Positions 8,664-11,103 of a DNA stretch of 11,103 bases are shown one piece after another. The notes beneath the pieces were generated by a model, which made no database searches, was not told where the DNA came from, and saw only the letters and a program-made list of their open reading frames with translations. The stretch lies in assembly GCA_045643185.1 (NCBI GenBank), contig JAZUKH010000056.1:1-11103 (forward strand), read 5' to 3'. Position 1 is the first letter of the stretch. Each line of letters opens with the position of its first letter. Both the position numbers and the translations under genes were made by a program. The stretch is from RGIG464 sp045643185. Lineage in GTDB: Bacteria; Myxococcota_A; Bradymonadia; UBA4248.

Positions 8664-8717
8664 TATATTCCTGCGAGGTCGCGCGAAAATACCGCCGAAA
8701 ATATCGATAAAACCGTG

Positions 8718-8723
8718 TATAAT
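8718..8723 (+). promoter_or_regulatory. Candidate -10 box of the murE promoter
   Basis: This is a perfect TATAAT 185 nt before the murE start, with no convincing -35 at 16-18 bp. If used, transcription starts near 8730 and the murE leader is about 175 nt long and includes both stem-loops at 8801-8870. Confidence 0.4.
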
Positions 8724-8800
8724 CGTGCGTTTGTTGACCAAAACACCGCGTGGCTGCAAAACGCGTGCGGCTTGGTTCAAGGCTCGTCCTATTCTAAAAG

Positions 8801-8834
8801 GGCTCGCGAATTGAGCTTGCGAAATCGCGAGACC
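8801..8834 (+). repeat. Leader stem-loop 1 upstream of murE
   Basis: CTCGCGA (8803-8809) pairs with TCGCGAG (8825-8831). Flanking GG and CC extend the stem to 9 bp across a bulged A at 8832. The 15-nt loop contains TTGAGCTTGCGAAA. It abuts the next hairpin directly. Confidence 0.5.
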
Positions 8835-8870
8835 GGCCAGGCGTATTTCGCAGCGCGAAATAGCCTGGCC
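8835..8870 (+). repeat. Leader stem-loop 2, long GC-rich hairpin just upstream of murE
   Basis: GGCCAGGC and TATTTCGC pair with GCGAAATA and GCCTGGCC. This gives a 16-bp stem with one bulged G (8843) and the 3-nt loop AGC. It is followed on the plus strand by TAAAAAATATTT and not by a T-run, and has no T-run after it on the minus strand either, so it is not a normal intrinsic terminator. It ends 24 nt before the murE ribosome binding site. It may be a regulatory or stabilising RNA structure or a protein-binding inverted repeat. Confidence 0.65.
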
Positions 8871-8894
8871 TAAAAAATATTTCTGTTAAAATTC

Positions 8895-8901
8895 AAAAGG
8901 A
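8895..8901 (+). promoter_or_regulatory. murE ribosome binding site
   Basis: AAAAGGA lies six bases before ATG at 8908, fixing the murE start. Confidence 0.75.
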
Positions 8902-8907
8902 TACGTC

Positions 8908-10422
8908 ATGTTTCAACAACAAAATTTCGAACAGGCGCTGACCAGTTTAGGGGCGCAGTGGACGGGAAATTTACCCGCTGCGCGTTTTATCGTTGATGAT
9001 TCCCGCGAAGTGGGGGCGGGCGATTACTTTGTTTTGCGCGATGGTACGACGGTGATGACGCCGTCACGGGCGCAGCAGCTCGCCGATCAGGCCGTTCAAC
9101 AGGGCGCTGTGGCGGTCATTTCACACATCGATGTCGCTTTGCCCAAAAATGTGACGCTGATCCGACTGGCAAATACGCGTGATCACCTTTTGGCGTTGGC
9201 GCAGGCTTTTTATGGGCCAATTCCCGCGTCCCTCAAGCTTATCGCCGTCACGGGAACGAATGGCAAGACGACGACGACCTATCTCATCGAATCGATCGCC
9301 AAACAAATGGGACTCAAAGCCGGCGTGCTCGGCACGATTTCGCACCGCTATCCGGGGTACTGCGAGGTTTCCGAGAATACGACGCCTGGAACACTCAAAC
9401 TCTACAAATTGTTGAATGGTATGGTCGAGGCGCATTGTGATCTCGTCGCCATGGAAGTGTCCAGTCATGCGATCGTGCAGAATCGCATTGCGGGACTGAT
9501 GTTTGACGTTGCGGTCTGGAATAACCTGGGCGTTGATCATCTCGATTATCACAAAACACGCGAGGCCTACGGCGAAGCGAAACAGCAGCTTTTTAAAAAA
9601 CACCTTGCCCTGAGTTTTGCTGCGGGCAAGCAGCCGTGTGCGATCGCTAACGCGACGGATATGGACGTCATGCGGTTCATTCAGACGGCTGATCCGACGA
9701 ATTGGGGCGGCAAGGTCATGACGTTTTCGGCCGATCCGGCGATTTCTGGGGACGTGCAGCTTGATTGTGCCGCGTGGCGAGGACAGGCTTGGCAAGGACA
9801 GCTCAAGGTCGGAACGGGCGTGTGGGCCGCAGCGCTGCCGCTCGTGGGGCGCTACAACTTGGCCAATGCGGCTGGAGCCTGTGCGGCGCTCATAGCGCTG
9901 GGCTTTGATGCTGCGCGTGTGTCGGATGCGCTGGCGCGCGTTGATCAGGTGCCTGGACGCATGCAGGTCGTGCGCGATCACGCGCCTCGCGTCATCGTTG
10001 ATTTTGCGCATACGCCGGAAGCGCTTCAAAACGCCTTGATCGCGACGCGTGAGACCATGACAGAAGGGCAGTTGACCGTCGTCTTTGGCTGTGGCGGCGA
10101 TCGCGATCCGTCAAAGCGACCGATGATGGCCAAATACGCTCAGGATAACGCCGACAACGTCGTCGTGACGAGCGATAATCCGCGTACAGAAGATCCGCTT
10201 GCGATCATTCAGGATGTCGTCGCCGGACTCGATATGGCAAAAAATGTCGTCGTGGAACCCGACAGACGCGTTGCGATCGCCAAAGCCCTGGATGCGACGC
10301 GTGATTGTGCCCATGACGTCGTTGTCATTGCCGGAAAGGGCCACGAAGATTATCAGATCCTTGGGACGACTAAGACGCATTTTAGCGACGTTGAAGAAGT
10401 CCAAAAGTTTTTTGGCGTTTAA
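8908..10422 (+). CDS. murE: UDP-N-acetylmuramoyl-L-alanyl-D-glutamate--2,6-diaminopimelate ligase
   Basis: This 504-aa cytoplasmic Mur ligase adds meso-diaminopimelate to UDP-MurNAc-L-Ala-D-Glu using ATP, the third amino-acid step of peptidoglycan precursor synthesis. The three Mur domains are present: the UDP-binding N-domain (about 1-108), the ATPase domain with P-loop VTGTNGKTTTT (114-124), and the C-domain. Other signatures are NTTPG (157-161), EVSSHA (183-188), NNLGVDHLDYH (205-215), the YGEAKQQLF segment with Lys225 as the expected carbamylated lysine, DFAHTPEA (365-372) and FGCGGDRDPSKRP (393-405). DNPR at 423-426 with GKGHEDYQ (477-484) indicates meso-DAP rather than lysine specificity. 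Length is normal for the family. It is not next to murF, mraY or ftsI here. The left neighbour is divergent and the right neighbour convergent, so it is probably monocistronic, with a possible structured leader. Confidence 0.98.
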   Translation: MFQQQNFEQALTSLGAQWTGNLPAARFIVDDSREVGAGDYFVLRDGTTVMTPSRAQQLADQAVQQGAVAVISHIDVALPKNVTLIRLANTRDHLLALAQAFYGPIPASLKLIAVTGTNGKTTTTYLIESIAKQMGLKAGVLGTISHRYPGYCEVSENTTPGTLKLYKLLNGMVEAHCDLVAMEVSSHAIVQNRIAGLMFDVAVWNNLGVDHLDYHKTREAYGEAKQQLFKKHLALSFAAGKQPCAIANATDMDVMRFIQTADPTNWGGKVMTFSADPAISGDVQLDCAAWRGQAWQGQLKVGTGVWAAALPLVGRYNLANAAGACAALIALGFDAARVSDALARVDQVPGRMQVVRDHAPRVIVDFAHTPEALQNALIATRETMTEGQLTVVFGCGGDRDPSKRPMMAKYAQDNADNVVVTSDNPRTEDPLAIIQDVVAGLDMAKNVVVEPDRRVAIAKALDATRDCAHDVVVIAGKGHEDYQILGTTKTHFSDVEEVQKFFGV

Positions 10423-10459
10423 GTTGGCTTGACGCGATAATCCGCGTCATGTCCAACTT
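10421..10459 (+). repeat. Stem-loop overlapping the murE stop codon
   Basis: AAGTTGG (10421-10427) pairs with CCAACTT (10453-10459), and TGACGCG (10430-10436) pairs with CGCGTCA (10443-10449). This makes a two-part stem with a small internal loop and hexaloop ATAATC. It starts inside the TAA stop and lacks a T-run, so it more likely stabilises the mRNA 3' end than terminates transcription by itself. Confidence 0.6.
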
Positions 10460-10478
10460 TAATCGGCTGAACAGGAAC

Positions 10479-10507
10479 AAAAAAAGCCCCATTTTGGGGC
10501 TTTTTTT
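10479..10507. terminator. Bidirectional intrinsic terminator between murE and the convergent co-chaperone gene
   Basis: Seven A then GCCCC, loop ATTTT, GGGGC then seven T form a symmetrical 12-bp stem with a T-tract in both reading directions. It can end the murE transcript on the plus strand and the DnaJ-family transcript on the minus strand. Confidence 0.92.
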
Positions 10508-10540
10508 ATGGATCAAGCTTGGGGCTTTTATGGATCAAGC
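10494..10540. repeat. Short tandem duplication at the convergent 3' ends
   Basis: Copy 1 (10494-10518) and copy 2 (10519-10540) are directly adjacent. They share TTGGGGC, a T-run and ATGGATCAAGC, and differ only in the T-run length (7 against 4). Copy 1 forms the right arm of the terminator. Copy 2 contains the last codons and the TGA stop of the co-chaperone gene, so the duplication has added a truncated second terminator arm next to the coding end. Confidence 0.85.
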
Positions 10541-11103
10541 GCGTGGATCGAAGGTGGAGCAGGCCTGAAGTTTTTCAAAACAGGCGCGCTCTTCATCGGT
10601 GAGCGTTTTGGGAATGCAGATCATGATCTCCATGAGAAGATCGCCGCGAGCATCCTTGGTGTATAGCCCTTTGCCGTTTAGGCGAAGTTTTTGGCCGGAT
10701 GAGACGCCGGCAGGCACATTGAGTTTGACGGTTTCGCCCGTGACCGTGTGACAATCGATGTGCGTGCCAAAAGCCGCTTCCCAGGGCGTGACCTTGAGTT
10801 TTTGAATGATATCGTAACCGTTGGTCTCGCATTCTTTCGTAGCCGAGATGTTAACGCGAATGCGCACATCACCGCCGTTGGGCGCCTGGCCTTTGAGTTT
10901 GAAGATCGTCTGATCTTTTGAGCCCTTGGGAATGTTGACCTTGATGTTTCGTGTCTGCGAGCCCTGTGAGATCGAGATCGATTTGGGCGTGGAATCCAGC
11001 ATTTCTTCGACGGAGAGCGTCAGATCGATGATGGGGGCATCCGCCTGGGGGTGCTGGGGCTGCTGCCCGAAGCCGCCGCCCATGCCACCGAAGCCGCCGC
11101 CCA
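10535..11103 (-). CDS. DnaJ-family co-chaperone, class B/CbpA-like, C-terminal part (5' end beyond window)
   Basis: 188 codons plus a partial one are visible, ending with TGA at 10535. The visible part begins in a Gly/Phe linker (GGGFGGMGGGFGQQ) and goes directly into the two substrate-binding beta domains. The linker is followed by DLTLSVEEML, then IPKGSKDQTIFKLKGQAPNGGD, LKVTPWEAAFGT and VPAGVSSGQKLRLNGKG, and the tail STFDPRA. This order matches E. coli CbpA closely (SPWEAALGT, GQRLRVKGKG, SSFDPR). No CxxCxGxG zinc-finger repeats lie between linker and C-domain, so this is a zinc-less DnaJ/Hsp40 that would stimulate DnaK ATPase and deliver unfolded clients. The J-domain with HPD is outside the window. 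The frame continues upstream of the Met at 11083, so that is not the true start. The gene is convergent with murE. Whether to name it cbpA or dnaJ2 is open. Confidence 0.94.
   Translation of the reverse strand, partial: GGGFGGMGGGFGQQPQHPQADAPIIDLTLSVEEMLDSTPKSISISQGSQTRNIKVNIPKGSKDQTIFKLKGQAPNGGDVRIRVNISATKECETNGYDIIQKLKVTPWEAAFGTHIDCHTVTGETVKLNVPAGVSSGQKLRLNGKGLYTKDARGDLLMEIMICIPKTLTDEERACFEKLQACSTFDPRA

Larger units (their letters stand above)
8451..8907. other. Divergent intergenic region between the exported-protein operon and murE
   Basis: These 457 nt separate two divergent genes. The left part (about 8451-8540) is GC-richer and carries the leader of the minus-strand operon, including palindrome CTGTCGACAG at 8460-8469 beside the ribosome binding site. 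The centre (about 8640-8725) is AT-rich and holds candidate promoters. The right part (8801-8870) holds two adjacent stem-loops. A 96-codon open frame at 8583-8873 has no ribosome binding site and runs through the promoter and hairpins, so I do not call it a gene. Confidence 0.7.

Noticed and set aside
8835..8870. Intrinsic terminator interpretation of the strong hairpin before murE
   Set aside because: No T-run follows the stem on either strand; the plus strand continues TAAAAAATATTT. Kept as a leader structure only.
8583..8873. 96-codon plus-strand open frame between the divergent genes
   Set aside because: It has no ribosome binding site, low-complexity composition, and runs through the TATAAT box and both leader hairpins. 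More likely non-coding, though a leader peptide cannot be fully excluded.
9121..10029. 302-codon minus-strand open frame
   Set aside because: It is antisense to murE, which has all Mur ligase motifs. The product is Arg/His/Ile-rich without domains, a usual shadow of a GC-biased gene.
11067..11103. Direct repeat at the right edge (two copies of a GGCGGCGGCTTCGG unit)
   Set aside because: It encodes the GGGF/GGMGGGF linker usual in DnaJ-family proteins. Low-complexity coding repeats there are expected and are not a mobile or regulatory element.

Overview
The window holds six protein genes from what looks like a diderm (Gram-negative) bacterium of roughly 50% GC. The evidence is a MurE of the meso-diaminopimelate type, Sec and lipoprotein signal peptides on three genes, and very large TPR/DUF3857/transglutaminase-like exported proteins. 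Such proteins are common in predatory or social deltaproteobacteria-like lineages (Myxococcota and relatives) and in Bacteroidota or planctomycetes. I cannot place the organism more precisely from this sequence.

Left block (1-8450, all minus strand). Four genes lie head to tail with gaps of 11, 37 and 47 nt, and probably form one operon read from right to left. First is a 278-aa secreted protein of unknown function. Second is a 93-aa acidic protein with no signal peptide. Third is a 1255-aa secreted TPR-DUF3857-transglutaminase protein with an intact Cys-His-Asp triad. Fourth is a putative lipoprotein of at least 1156 aa, truncated by the left edge. It has the same domain order as the third protein, but all three transglutaminase catalytic positions are replaced. 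The pairing of an apparently active enzyme with an apparently dead, membrane-anchored paralog is the most interesting feature of the window.

Middle (8451-8907). This is a 457-nt divergent intergenic region. It has an AT-rich centre with candidate promoters in both directions. On the murE side there are two adjacent stem-loops between a consensus -10 box and the murE ribosome binding site.

Right block (8908-11103). murE (504 aa, plus strand) stands alone. It converges on the 3' end of a class B DnaJ/CbpA-type co-chaperone gene (minus strand, 5' end beyond the right edge). The 112 nt between them hold a hairpin overlapping the murE stop, a symmetrical bidirectional terminator and a short tandem duplication that includes the co-chaperone stop codon.

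Functionally, murE makes the peptidoglycan precursor UDP-MurNAc-tripeptide in the cytoplasm. The left operon is predicted to act outside the inner membrane, and no direct link between the two blocks is visible. No RNA genes, insertion sequences, CRISPR arrays or attachment sites were seen.
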